Of a stretch of 64,000 nt of DNA, positions 8,279-16,977 are shown in pieces. The stretch comes from DAMCAP01 sp964370205 (GTDB lineage: Bacteria; Bacillota; Clostridia; Oscillospirales; Ruminococcaceae). The stretch spans positions 1 through 64,000 of the forward strand of contig CAYJIK010000002.1 of assembly GCA_964370205.1 (NCBI GenBank), given 5' to 3'. Position 1 is the stretch's first letter. The number at the start of each line of letters is the position of its first letter. Position numbers and translations under genes: made by a program. Below the pieces are notes generated by a model that saw only the letters and a list, made by a program, of their open reading frames with translations, was not told the DNA's origin and ran no database searches.

Positions 8279-9561
8279 TGCGTTATCTGTTAAAAGGTGG
8301 CATAATTGTTGACGGTGTAAACCATCAAGGGACAGTGTCCGATGTGCTTATTGAGGACGGTGTTATCACCTCCATAGGCGAAAATATTACAGTTGAGGGC
8401 GCAGAGACCATTGACGTAAGTGGACAGCATATCTTCCCGGGGCTTATCGACATCCACTGCCATCTGCGTGACCCCGGCGAGGAGTATAAAGAGGACATAA
8501 GGAGTGGCACAAGGGCGGCTGCGGCGGGCGGTTTTACAACTATAGTACCGATGCCGAACACCTCCCCTGTCTGCGATGATAAAACGGTGGTAACCTACAT
8601 TAAATCCAAGGCGGCGATGGAGGGGTATGTAAATGTACTTCCAACAGGGGCGGTTACAAAGGGTCTGTTGAGCAAGGAACTCGCTGAAATGCAGCTAATG
8701 AAAGAAGCAGGCATTGTAGCAGTGAGTGACGATGGGCTGCCTGTACTAGATGCGGCACTGTTTCGCAAGGCGCTACAGTATGCGCACATGCTAGACCTAC
8801 CTGTAATAGACCACAGCGAGGAGCTGAGTCTATCAAAAAACGGCTCGCTCAACGAAGGAGCTACAGCCACTATGATGGGGCTTAGGGGGATACCGGCTGC
8901 TGCAGAAGAAGTGAGTATATCGAGAGATATACTGCTTGCCGAAAGTGTTAACGCCCCCATACACATAACCCACGTTTCCACCAAGGGAGCCGTGGAGATA
9001 ATACGTCAAGCAAAGGCGAGAGGGGTAAAGGTAACCTGCGACACCTGCCCTCACTATCTGACGCTGACCGACAGTGCGGCGGAGGGTTTTAACACAAACG
9101 CAAAGGTAAGCCCACCGCTACGCTCGCAGTCAGACAAAGAAGCAATGCTCGCCGCACTAAAAGACGGCACTGTCGACCTGATCGCTACAGACCACGCACC
9201 GCATCATATCGACGATAAAAACGTCGAGTTTGACTATGCCGCTAAAGGTATGATAGGTTTCCAGACAGCTTTTCCTGTACTGTACACAAAGTTGGTTAAG
9301 GAGGGTAAACTGCCACTGGGTGAGCTTGTTCGCTTGATGAGCCATGCTCCTTCAACATTTTTGAAGCTGGGGAAAGGAAAGGTTGAAGTAGGGGCTGTCG
9401 CCGACATCACTGTTGTAGACCTTGAGAGCCGAATAGAGGTCACAGAGGAGTTTATACTGTCTAAGAGCAAGAACACGCCTTTTATGGACGAGAAGCTATA
9501 CGGAAAGGTATTGCATACCTTTGTGGGCGGCAAGTGTGTCCTAAAAGACGGCGTGATATAG
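8278..9561 (+). CDS. pyrC: Dihydroorotase
   Basis: Zinc amidohydrolase closing N-carbamoyl-aspartate to dihydroorotate. 427 residues, the usual length of the Gram-positive type. Metal ligands H60 and H62 lie in DIHCHLRDPG and the late catalytic aspartate in LIATDHAPHH (about residue 305). AAAGGAGG inside the end of pyrB serves its ATG, so the two proteins are coupled. Last gene of the operon; an R1 element follows about 95 bases later. Confidence 0.97.
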   Translation: MRYLLKGGIIVDGVNHQGTVSDVLIEDGVITSIGENITVEGAETIDVSGQHIFPGLIDIHCHLRDPGEEYKEDIRSGTRAAAAGGFTTIVPMPNTSPVCDDKTVVTYIKSKAAMEGYVNVLPTGAVTKGLLSKELAEMQLMKEAGIVAVSDDGLPVLDAALFRKALQYAHMLDLPVIDHSEELSLSKNGSLNEGATATMMGLRGIPAAAEEVSISRDILLAESVNAPIHITHVSTKGAVEIIRQAKARGVKVTCDTCPHYLTLTDSAAEGFNTNAKVSPPLRSQSDKEAMLAALKDGTVDLIATDHAPHHIDDKNVEFDYAAKGMIGFQTAFPVLYTKLVKEGKLPLGELVRLMSHAPSTFLKLGKGKVEVGAVADITVVDLESRIEVTEEFILSKSKNTPFMDEKLYGKVLHTFVGGKCVLKDGVI

Positions 9562-9657
9562 CGAAAAGAGATTTATTTGCCGAGACTGTTAAATGTGACA
9601 CTGTGATAGTCGGAGGTAAGCGGACGAATCCTTTCCGATACCTGCCGCCGTACAGTC

Positions 9658-9799
9658 GCTAACCAAACACAGTCGCCGGCAGTAGCCATGTCGGCTTTCG
9701 AGCCGACTAATAAACAGAAGGTCAGCCCCAAAGGCTGACCTTCTGTTTATTTCTGCCCTTTGGGCAGATGGCTACTGCGGGCGACTGTGTTTGGTTAGC
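9658..9799 (+). repeat. R1 four-way-junction element, copy A
   Basis: Outer stem 9658-9688/9769-9799 (31 bp, one mismatch); T linker 9689; arm 1 GTCGGCT-TTCG-AGCCGAC (9690-9707); T linker 9708; central arm of 19 perfect pairs (9709-9727/9733-9751); arm 3 TCTGCCC-TTT-GGGCAGA (9752-9768). A second stem, TAAGCGGAC (9617-9625) with GTCCGCTTA (9862-9870), can enclose the whole element. The block GGTACCGCAAAGGTTACAG (9816-9834), shared with copy B, follows. It lies between pyrC and the queG-like gene and fills most of that 420-base gap. No ORF inside. Confidence 0.9.
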
Positions 9800-9895
9800 T
9801 TTCTTCAAAACGGACGGTACCGCAAAGGTTACAGCTTGAAACCCTTCTGTAATTACTTTTTGTCCGCTTAGTTTAACAAAGCCGCTTTCTCTCCA

Positions 9896-9924
9896 TTCCA
9901 ATTCATTCTAACATGTGGTATAAT
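9896..9924 (+). promoter_or_regulatory. Promoter of the queG-like gene
   Basis: TTCCAA (9896-9901), 17 bases, TATAAT (9919-9924). The -35 matches four of six positions. It is the only convincing promoter between the R1 element and the gene at 9982. Confidence 0.5.
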
Positions 9925-9981
9925 ACAATAAAATATACAGTAAAATACCTATTACTTTAAACGGAAAGGACGGTCTACATT

Positions 9982-10800
9982 ATGAAAGAATATTTAGAGC
10001 GCAGTATAAAAACGTTTATTCAGGAATCGGAAGCAAACCGCTTGACACCGTTAAATGCTGTAAATGACAAATATGTAGGGCAACAGCTATTTGAAGACCC
10101 TTTGTTCGCTTATGCCAACCCGACAGACCCTATGTTCAGGTCTCTGAAAGCAGATGTGATAGGTGAACATTTTAGATTACCGGCGCAGTGGTTGCAAGGG
10201 TGCAAAACAGTGGTTTCTGTCTTTCTACCGTTTACAAAGACTGTTAAAGATTCGAACAGTGTTGACGCTGACTATCCGTCTGAGCTTTGGTTACACGGCA
10301 GGGTAGAGGGGCAAGAGTTTGTTGATAAGCTTGCGAGGCATACCGTTAATGTGCTACTTGAGCAGGGTGTCGCTGCTGTCAGTCCGGGTTTGGAGGAGGA
10401 ATTTTTCTCTGTTCGAGATGGCGAGGATATTAGCTTCACCAGCAACTGGTCGGAACGACACGTGGCTTTTATAGCAGGTATGGGAACTTTTGGACTGTCA
10501 AAAGGGATCATTACCGAGAAAGGGATGGCAGGTAGGCTTTTTAGCGTACTTACAAAAGCAGAAATTGAAGACACACCCAGAAAGTACACGTCTACATATG
10601 AGTACTGCACTATGTGTGGTGTGTGTATAAAGCGCTGTCCACCACGGGCGATAACATTAGAACAAGGTAAAAATCACATAACTTGCGCAAGGTTTTTAGA
10701 CATCATTCAAGTCAAGTCTGCGCCCAGGCATGGTTGCGGTAAATGTCAAACAGGAGTGCCGTGTGAAAGTAGAATACCACCAACGATAAAAGCGAGGTAA
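9982..10800 (+). CDS. Epoxyqueuosine reductase (QueG)-like 4Fe-4S protein
   Basis: 272 residues. The C-terminal half carries a ferredoxin-type cluster motif CTMCGVCIKRCP (about 208-219) and later cysteines (CARF, CGKCQTGVPC) that can complete two 4Fe-4S clusters. The central GMGTFGLSKGIITEKG block is typical of the QueG-like family. True QueG is a cobalamin-dependent enzyme finishing queuosine in tRNA; this protein is shorter and no queuosine gene is near, so the substrate is uncertain. Start ATG 9982 with GAAAGGA upstream. The next gene begins three bases after its stop, suggesting an operon with a DNA-repair glycosylase. Confidence 0.7.
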   Translation: MKEYLERSIKTFIQESEANRLTPLNAVNDKYVGQQLFEDPLFAYANPTDPMFRSLKADVIGEHFRLPAQWLQGCKTVVSVFLPFTKTVKDSNSVDADYPSELWLHGRVEGQEFVDKLARHTVNVLLEQGVAAVSPGLEEEFFSVRDGEDISFTSNWSERHVAFIAGMGTFGLSKGIITEKGMAGRLFSVLTKAEIEDTPRKYTSTYEYCTMCGVCIKRCPPRAITLEQGKNHITCARFLDIIQVKSAPRHGCGKCQTGVPCESRIPPTIKAR

Positions 10801-10803
10801 AGC

Positions 10804-11463
10804 ATGTTTATACAATATGATGATAAAGCTATAGAGCACCTCAAAAAGCGTGACAAACTGCTAGCCGAGGCAATTGACACCATAGGACATATAAATCGTC
10901 CGGCAGAAAGCGACTTGTTTTCCTCTGTTATCCACCACATAGTCGGCCAACAGATATCAGTAGCGGCACAAAAGACGGTATGGAAGCGCCTCTGTGACAA
11001 GCTCGGCGATATAACGCCTGATATAGTCTGCGCCATAGAGGACAGCGAACTGCAAAGTTGTGGGTTATCATTTCGAAAAGTCGAGTATATCAAGGACTTC
11101 TCGAAAAAAGTACAGTGTGGTGAGTTTGATATCGAAAAGCTGTGGACATTGTCCGATGAAGAAGTTACGGCGGAACTGTCCGCCCTAAAAGGCATCGGTG
11201 TGTGGACAGCGGAGATGCTTATGACCTTCTGTATGGGGCGTGAGGACATTGTAAGTTTTGGAGACCTCGCAATCCTTCGTGGTATGCGTATGCTTTACCA
11301 CCACCGCAAGATAGACAGAAAACTGTTTGAAAAGTACCGCAGACGCTATTCGCCATACGGCACGGTGGCGAGCCTGTATTTGTGGGCGATTGCAGGGGGA
11401 GCGATTGAGGGTATGAAGGATTATGCGCCTAAAAAGCAGGCGGTGAAGAAGGCAAAAAAATAG
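10804..11463 (+). CDS. DNA-3-methyladenine glycosylase II, AlkA-like
   Basis: Base-excision repair glycosylase of the helix-hairpin-helix GPD superfamily, expected to remove alkylated purines. 219 residues, shorter than E. coli AlkA because the N-terminal domain is absent. Family blocks: IVGQQISVAAQ, the HhH LKGIGVWTAEMLM (about 130-145) and the catalytic aspartate in SFGDLAI. A lysine-rich tail (KKQAVKKAKK) may bind DNA. It follows the queG-like gene by three bases; its ribosome site lies in that gene's end. Confidence 0.88.
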   Translation: MFIQYDDKAIEHLKKRDKLLAEAIDTIGHINRPAESDLFSSVIHHIVGQQISVAAQKTVWKRLCDKLGDITPDIVCAIEDSELQSCGLSFRKVEYIKDFSKKVQCGEFDIEKLWTLSDEEVTAELSALKGIGVWTAEMLMTFCMGREDIVSFGDLAILRGMRMLYHHRKIDRKLFEKYRRRYSPYGTVASLYLWAIAGGAIEGMKDYAPKKQAVKKAKK

Positions 11464-11503
11464 TCTGTAAAAGTAGTGTGTGATCTACGAAAGCTGTAGA
11501 ACC

Positions 11504-12199
11504 TTACTCACTATCACCCACATACTGCGACACAACCTCAGGCGTAATCCCTGTATTATCCAGTATCTCAAAGAACACCTCGGGCACAAGCCCTACTATC
11601 ACTGTTTCCGCAAGACAAATGTCGGTGGATACGGTAGCAGGTGCAGAATATCCGGGGATGACCACTAATATGTCCGCAATAAACTCCAGTTGTACCTGGT
11701 GGACAGTTTGGTTAATACCGGCTGTCTCAAACGTGTGAAACAATTTTGACTCAACAAAGCCTATGGGGAGGATCTCGAATTTAATGTCAGGACCTTTGCC
11801 GGAGAATATCTGCCAACCCAGAAGTGTGCCGAGGGGAATGTCTACAGATTGGGATTGGAGCTCAGCGACTTGGGTGGACACGGTGCTTGTGAGGTTGGAG
11901 CTGAGACGGTTTATCTCCAGCATGTTTGTCTGTATGGAGCTAACCACGCCGTTTTCGCCAACTTCGACATTGACAAGTGAGGTGTAGTCGTAGTGACTGT
12001 CCTCCAGTTCTTCGTTCAGTGAGTCGTTTATTGCCTGTACGGCGTAAACTTTCGCTTGATACTCGGCGATGTCTTTGAGTATTACCTTTATCTGCATGTC
12101 AATGAAGTACAAAAACAGAAATGTCAATATAGAAATCACTGCCACCGCTATGTAAAGACGCTTAAAGCGTCTGCGCTTTGTGCTTTTGAAATACTGCAT
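11504..12199 (-). CDS. yunB: Sporulation protein YunB
   Basis: 231 residues. A basic N-terminus (KSTKRRRFKRL), one membrane helix (about 15-36), then an extracytoplasmic domain with the family pattern VNVEVGENGVVSSIQTN and IPLGTLLGWQIFSGKGPDI. YunB is a mother-cell sporulation protein in Bacillus with no known biochemical activity. ATG 12199 is chosen because the family begins with the basic stretch; an upstream in-frame ATG belongs to the R3 leader that supplies the ribosome site. Convergent with the alkA-like gene. Confidence 0.85.
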   Translation of the reverse strand: MQYFKSTKRRRFKRLYIAVAVISILTFLFLYFIDMQIKVILKDIAEYQAKVYAVQAINDSLNEELEDSHYDYTSLVNVEVGENGVVSSIQTNMLEINRLSSNLTSTVSTQVAELQSQSVDIPLGTLLGWQIFSGKGPDIKFEILPIGFVESKLFHTFETAGINQTVHQVQLEFIADILVVIPGYSAPATVSTDICLAETVIVGLVPEVFFEILDNTGITPEVVSQYVGDSE

Positions 12200-12334
12200 A
12201 TTTATGACCATTCCTTTCGGCAAGCTTTGTGTGCTTTTTATAAAATCGCTAATATGCCAAAAACTGAGGCTGTGCCGAAGAGCACAACAACCGCAAACGA
12301 TTAAAATCGTTGGTTGAAAATCTTATTTTCAACC
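12197..12334 (-). repeat. R3 leader element on yunB
   Basis: Read on the minus strand: hairpin GGTTGAAAAT/ATTTTCAACC (12312-12334), a small CGATT/AATCG hairpin, then GTGCTCTTCGGCACAGCCTC (UUCG-type loop), a spacer, and GAAAGGAATGGTCATAAATATG ending on the yunB start codon. It is the longest copy because of about 50 extra bases in the middle. Confidence 0.8.
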
Positions 12335-12405
12335 TTTTGTCACCTATTTTAAAGTATATTACTAAAACGATGATTTTAGGCGTGACCCACCTGTCCTTTT
12401 GAGTT

Positions 12406-13383
12406 TTACAGCATTATCTCCACTCCTGCAAAGTCAGAACAGCCTTTGTAAAACACTTTTTTCGTTGAGCGTTCTGTCAATACAACCGACACTTTAGCGG
12501 TAATACTTTCTCGTACCGTACCGCTCATACTGCCGTTTTGCGGTGAGCGTAAGCTTATAAAGGGGGTATTGTCGCCTATTGCGTTAGCGTAGATACGCAC
12601 TTTCAGAAGGTGTTCTGCGTTTACGAGCACCAAAACACCACCATCATCTTTTTGGTGAAATCGGTGCGACGTATTGTTCATGGTGGTGAACTTGTAGAAT
12701 CTACCGTCCACTGTCAAGGCTGCGATCACTCCGTCAAACGCTGTAAATAAAAACGGCACACGCCCGAGTGAAACGCTAAGCGTTGCTCGCCTATCTGAAA
12801 AGTGAGAAGCTTGCAACCAAAGCCACCTTTTAGGAAAGCTCCTTCCATGGTTTTTCTCCATATAGACATGTGCGCCGCTAAAGTCTACTGTTTTACCGTT
12901 TATCTCAAGAATTCCGTCAGCTAAAGCGTGCTGTATGCACACCTGCGTGTAACACTCTAGGCAGCCTATGTGGTTAAACACCCCCATACTGCCCGGGCAC
13001 AGACGACTGTCAGGCCACTTTAAAACCGAGTGGAAGCTGAGCCTACCTTTTACGGTGATTTCGGGAGTGTCGATATCGACAGTGAATTCGGACAGTGACA
13101 GGTGATTTTTGTCTAAACGAACATGGAGTTTACTATCTGAAGCGTCAAACTTATAGTTGTCATACTTCACATACTGCGATGAGCAGTCGCCGTGAGTTAG
13201 AACCTGCACAAAGCTGTGAGGATTTGTACCTTTGGAAATGCCTATGATAAAAGCATAGCTTTCTCCTTTTGTTGTGGTCAGACGGAGATACCACCCTTCA
13301 AAAAAGCTACCTGTTTTGTTTTTCCCGTGGTATGCGTCGGGGTTTTGAACATTGGGGAGGGCATTGTTTTTATAACTACGCAT
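12406..13383 (-). CDS. Tocopherol cyclase-like (DUF/PF14249-type) protein
   Basis: 325 residues. The N-terminus has GSFFEGWYLRLT and the middle MEKNHGRSFPKRWLWLQASHF, matching the conserved EKN-GxSFP-WLWxQ-NHF pattern of the tocopherol cyclase/hydroxyneurosporene synthase fold. These are large beta-barrel proteins. Bacterial non-photosynthetic members have no known substrate, so a hydratase or cyclase activity on a hydrophobic compound is only a guess. Start ATG 13383 behind AAGGGAAG. No signal peptide. It stands alone between yunB and a GNAT gene. Confidence 0.75.
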   Translation of the reverse strand: MRSYKNNALPNVQNPDAYHGKNKTGSFFEGWYLRLTTTKGESYAFIIGISKGTNPHSFVQVLTHGDCSSQYVKYDNYKFDASDSKLHVRLDKNHLSLSEFTVDIDTPEITVKGRLSFHSVLKWPDSRLCPGSMGVFNHIGCLECYTQVCIQHALADGILEINGKTVDFSGAHVYMEKNHGRSFPKRWLWLQASHFSDRRATLSVSLGRVPFLFTAFDGVIAALTVDGRFYKFTTMNNTSHRFHQKDDGGVLVLVNAEHLLKVRIYANAIGDNTPFISLRSPQNGSMSGTVRESITAKVSVVLTERSTKKVFYKGCSDFAGVEIML

Positions 13384-13499
13384 ATTTTACTTCCCTTTCT
13401 TTTGTGGATTGTAAGTTATTGTTGGCTGATTGTGGAGAGGGTATGCATAGTTGGTTATTGTGGTTAAAGCATATAAAGAAATGAAAGTAGTGGTGTAAT

Positions 13500-13940
13500 A
13501 TGAAACAGAAAATTGAGATTAGAGAAGAACGTATATCTGCAAATGAATATATAGACTTTTTAAAGAGGACAAACCTCGGCTCACAGTATCCTTTAGAGCG
13601 CTTCGAGGAGAGGATAGCAGTGCTTGTGGACAGTGTGTCGATAAGCCTCGTCGCACGGAATGAGGACAGCTTGGTAGTAGGGGTTTTGTTTGGGCTTACC
13701 GACTATGCTTATTGGCTTTATATCACCGACTTGGGGGTTGATAGGGACTACGAAAGGCTTGGTATCGGCAGGCGACTTATGAAAACAGCGCATGAAATAG
13801 CAGGCGGTGAAAAGGACATTGCAGTTTATCTAATAGCGCATGATGACGCTGTGCCGTTTTATGAAAAGCTTGATATGAAAAAGTCAAAATCGGTGATGTA
13901 TTACAGTAAAGTGGAGTGGACAGAGTTTACAGTGGAGTAG
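13500..13940 (+). CDS. GNAT-family N-acetyltransferase
   Basis: 146 residues. Acetyl-CoA site in LGVDRDYERLGIGRRLMKTA (the R/Q-x-x-G-x-G/A loop is RLGIGR), followed by the FYEKLDMKKS beta-bulge region. Substrate unknown. ATG 13500 with a weak GTGGTG-like site. Monocistronic: a strong hairpin follows at 13981. Confidence 0.82.
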   Translation: MKQKIEIREERISANEYIDFLKRTNLGSQYPLERFEERIAVLVDSVSISLVARNEDSLVVGVLFGLTDYAYWLYITDLGVDRDYERLGIGRRLMKTAHEIAGGEKDIAVYLIAHDDAVPFYEKLDMKKSKSVMYYSKVEWTEFTVE

Positions 13941-13980
13941 TTTTATTCAAAGTCAGAGACGGCTTCACTAATAGAATAGG

Positions 13981-14019
13981 CAAAGCGACAACCAACATCT
14001 GCGTTGAGTTGTCGCTTTG
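13981..14019 (+). terminator. Hairpin after the GNAT gene
   Basis: CAAAGCGACAAC (13981-13992) pairs perfectly with GTTGTCGCTTTG (14008-14019), followed by TTATAGTTTT. The T-tract is imperfect. Confidence 0.65.
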
Positions 14020-14141
14020 TTATAGTTTTGCGGTGAATTGCATTTTTAACGGTTTTTCGAAATTGTACGGTGGTATGAAAGTGGGGTTACAAGATAGCCG
14101 GCTTGAATATCTAAATATCAATTCGTTTGCATTTATATTTG

Positions 14142-14170
14142 TTGATAAATAGGCATAGGTATAGTAAAAT
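14142..14170 (+). promoter_or_regulatory. Promoter of the nucleoside phosphorylase gene
   Basis: TTGATA (14142-14147), 17 bases, TAAAAT (14165-14170), 42 bases before the TTG start. Confidence 0.6.
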
Positions 14171-14211
14171 ATAATAAGAGTAAACAGGTAAGCGCAAAAG
14201 GGGGAATTTTC

Positions 14212-15534
14212 TTGCGATTTTATAATATCATAGAGAATAAGCGTGATAAAAAAGAGCATACAGTAGCAGAACTTTCGTATACAATGGAAGCTATAATAAG
14301 CGGAGAAGCCACCGACTATCAGATTTCCGCTTGGCTTATGGCGGTTTACCTGAACGGTCTTACAACTGCGGAAACAGCTACACTTACAAAGTTAATGGCT
14401 GACTCGGGGGAGAAGCTTGACTTTAGCAATTGTCCATACAAAAAGGCGGACAAACATTCAAGCGGTGGCATTGGGGATAAGACCACGCCGATAGTGGCGG
14501 CTATTGTGGCGGCAAACGGCGTTGTGATGCCGAAAATGTCAGGTAGAGGGCTTGGGTACACAGGCGGTACGCTTGATAAGTTCTCCGCCATACCCGGTTG
14601 GCGGTATGACCTTAGTAGGGATGAATTGTCAAATGTTTTAAAGGAGGCAGGCTTTTTTATTGCCGGTCAAAGCGCTGATCTCGCCCCTGTGGACAAGAAA
14701 CTTTACGCACTGCGTGATGTGACGGCGACTGTCGAGAGCATACCGCTGATAGCGTCCAGTATTATGTCAAAGAAGCTTGCCATTGGTAGTGACGCTATAG
14801 TACTTGATGTTAAGTATGGTAGCGGTGCGCTTGTAAGTGATGCGGACGAAGCTGTTATGCTGGCGAAGACTATGGTGGACATCGGTACGTCGCTCGGTAG
14901 GAACGTGGTGGCGCTTGTCACAGATATGAACAGCCCGCTCGGGAATAACATTGGTAATGCACTCGAGATAGTGGAGGTAGTAGAGGTCTTAAAGGGTAAG
15001 CAGGGAAGGCTCACCGAACTTAGCCTTCTACTGTCCGCACATGTACTGTCGCTCACAACAGGGCATGAGTTTGAGCGGTGTATGGACTTGTCAAAGCAGG
15101 CGTTAGCAAGTGGTGAGGCGCTAAAACGTTTTACTGCTATGGTGGGAGCGCAGGGAGGGGATACGTCATTTATAGATGATTATAGCAAACTACCCACCTG
15201 TGAACATATGACAGAGATAATAGCGGAGCAGGACGGATATGTGACGTACACTAGTAGTAAAACCATAGGGGAAGCGTCTGTGATACTCGGCGCAGGCAGA
15301 CGAAAAGCGGAGGATAGTATAGATTACGGCGCAGGTATAGTACTCCATAAGACGGCAGGGGAGTACGCCAAAAAAGGAGAACTACTGGCTATCCTGTATA
15401 CCGGCAACACCGATTCTTTGGCTGACGCTACCGAGATGTTCTTGCAAGGGGTTGAACTGACCGAAGTGAATAGTTCTACACCACTTGTTTATGCTACTGT
15501 CACGGCGGACGGTGTGGTGTATGAGAATTCTTAA
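14212..15534 (+). CDS. pdp: Pyrimidine-nucleoside (thymidine) phosphorylase
   Basis: Splits uridine or thymidine with phosphate to base plus (deoxy)ribose-1-phosphate. 440 residues, normal length. Signature regions: KHSSGGIGDKTTPIVA (about 84), SGRGLGYTGGTLDKFSAIPG (about 113) and the C-terminal pyrimidine-nucleoside-phosphorylase domain from about 345. Start is TTG 14212 behind AAAGGGGGA; the N-terminus MRFYNIIENKRD lines up with the family MRMVDLIEKKRD. Whether it prefers uridine, thymidine or both is not decided by sequence. Confidence 0.92.
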   Translation: MRFYNIIENKRDKKEHTVAELSYTMEAIISGEATDYQISAWLMAVYLNGLTTAETATLTKLMADSGEKLDFSNCPYKKADKHSSGGIGDKTTPIVAAIVAANGVVMPKMSGRGLGYTGGTLDKFSAIPGWRYDLSRDELSNVLKEAGFFIAGQSADLAPVDKKLYALRDVTATVESIPLIASSIMSKKLAIGSDAIVLDVKYGSGALVSDADEAVMLAKTMVDIGTSLGRNVVALVTDMNSPLGNNIGNALEIVEVVEVLKGKQGRLTELSLLLSAHVLSLTTGHEFERCMDLSKQALASGEALKRFTAMVGAQGGDTSFIDDYSKLPTCEHMTEIIAEQDGYVTYTSSKTIGEASVILGAGRRKAEDSIDYGAGIVLHKTAGEYAKKGELLAILYTGNTDSLADATEMFLQGVELTEVNSSTPLVYATVTADGVVYENS

Positions 15535-15554
15535 TTTTATTCTGTTTATATGTC

Positions 15555-15583
15555 TTGATATATAGAGTAGAAAGCGGTATAAT
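15555..15583 (+). promoter_or_regulatory. Promoter before the 15671 gene
   Basis: TTGATA (15555-15560), 17 bases, TATAAT (15578-15583). Predicted leader about 80 nt. Confidence 0.7.
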
Positions 15584-15670
15584 AGACAGGTAGAAAAATG
15601 TAGCTTAGTATAAACAATCAATACGCAATAACGATTTTACAATATATTCGAAAGGCGGTAACAGGGTACT

Positions 15671-16228
15671 ATGGGACTGTACAACGATAAAGATATGAAA
15701 ATTGTGCCTGATGATATAGCACTTTTTAAAGAGGAAGCGTTAAATGCCACCGGAGACACAGCGGACGATTATCTAAAACAACGTCAGTTAGGGAACATTA
15801 AGAAAGCTCATACTCTGGGGGCTGCTATGGCACTTGAACTGCTTGACTGTGTTTTTACAGCTCCACCTGAGGGCGTGGATTACGAGCTGTTTTCCGCAGA
15901 ACTGCAGGTCTTGTTTGCTTACGTGGTGAAACGCTGTGTTGAAATGTCCAAGGCGATAAATTCGATAGTGGCGCACACTGTAATCGGAACGTTTTACGGA
16001 AAACTCGAGGAGCATGACGAGAAAATATGCCAAACAGTTGAGGAAAGCCCCTCGTTTTCACTGTATATATACCTAAGCCGTATAGATGCGGAAACTGCTG
16101 AATCGATAGCCACTGTGTTTTACGATCGCTGTGACAGCGTTGAAGCGACTATTGACATTGCGATAAAAGCGTGGGAGATGTATAAAGCGCGCTGTATGAA
16201 GTTAATAGAAGCGGCTGACTTTAAATAG
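15671..16228 (+). CDS. Conserved hypothetical protein
   Basis: 185 residues, predicted mostly helical and soluble, with no signal, membrane segment or motif that I recognise. Start ATG 15671 with GAAAGGCGG upstream and its own promoter. The DUF4364 gene follows 38 bases later on the same strand and is probably co-transcribed. The open frame and good translation signals support it as a real gene; function unknown. Confidence 0.7.
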   Translation: MGLYNDKDMKIVPDDIALFKEEALNATGDTADDYLKQRQLGNIKKAHTLGAAMALELLDCVFTAPPEGVDYELFSAELQVLFAYVVKRCVEMSKAINSIVAHTVIGTFYGKLEEHDEKICQTVEESPSFSLYIYLSRIDAETAESIATVFYDRCDSVEATIDIAIKAWEMYKARCMKLIEAADFK

Positions 16229-16266
16229 TTTGTTTTGGTTTACAAGTTTGGGAAGGTGTGATTACT

Positions 16267-16866
16267 TTGGATATAAACGAAAAGCCGATTATGGAGGGGA
16301 TACTCCCCGGTGCGCTTACAAACCGCATGGAACTTCGAATGTTGCTGTGCTACATACTGCATAATGTAAAAGCGCCCATGACACTTGAGCAGATGCATAT
16401 AGCGCTGTCCAAGGATGGGCTTGTGAATTACTTCGAGCTTGCACATCTTATAACGGTTCTGCTGGATTCGGGGCATTTTATCACCGTCAAGAGTGACGAC
16501 GAGGAGGACCACCGAGAGTTTTTGACAGTCACCCCTCTCGGCTCTAAGACAGCTGAATATTTCGAGTCGAAGCTACCTATAACGGTGCGTGAAAAGGCGC
16601 TTAAAGCGTCAAAGGAAGCGCTTATAAGGGAGCGACTTGAAAAGGAAAACAAGGTGGAGATCACAAAGCGTGACGACGGCTACAGTGTGACACTTTGCAT
16701 AAGCGATGTTGGAACGAATTTGATGGAGCTTTCACTATTTGTGCCGAGTGAGGAGCATTGCAGGGACATTAAGGAAAAGTTTCTGCAGGACCCCACCGTG
16801 GTGTATAGGGGGCTTATCTCGCTACTGTTAAATCAGGAGCTGGGCGGAGTTTCGTTTATAAGTTGA
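16267..16866 (+). CDS. DUF4364 family protein (winged-helix-like)
   Basis: 199 residues. The N-terminal half (about 15-100) reads as a winged helix: LRMLLCYILHN, MTLEQMHIAL, YFELAHLITVLLDSGHF, and a wing before LTVTPLG. The C-terminal half matches the DUF4364 pattern found in Clostridia. TTG 16267 is favoured over GTG 16258 because GGAAGG is too close to the GTG. A DNA-binding role is inferred only from the fold. A strong terminator follows. Confidence 0.75.
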   Translation: MDINEKPIMEGILPGALTNRMELRMLLCYILHNVKAPMTLEQMHIALSKDGLVNYFELAHLITVLLDSGHFITVKSDDEEDHREFLTVTPLGSKTAEYFESKLPITVREKALKASKEALIRERLEKENKVEITKRDDGYSVTLCISDVGTNLMELSLFVPSEEHCRDIKEKFLQDPTVVYRGLISLLLNQELGGVSFIS

Positions 16867-16895
16867 TGTATCAGCGGTTTTGTAATGAAGTATTT

Positions 16896-16924
16896 AAGGG
16901 GCTATCGCATGATAGCCCCTTTTG
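16896..16924 (+). terminator. Rho-independent terminator after the DUF4364 gene
   Basis: Perfect 11-bp stem AAGGGGCTATC/GATAGCCCCTT (16896-16906/16911-16921), loop GCAT, then TTTTG. It can also work in reverse for the minus-strand gene ending at 16978. Confidence 0.85.
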
Positions 16925-16977
16925 TTATTATCGTTTTCAAATGTAGAGTTTCGGGCAATATAGATGTTTGCGTTTCA

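Noticed and set aside
9658..9799. R1 as an integron attC site or a plain terminator
   Set aside because: There is no integrase gene or RYYYAAC/GTTRRRY boxes, and the three-armed junction with fixed linkers is far more complex than a terminator and lacks a T-run.
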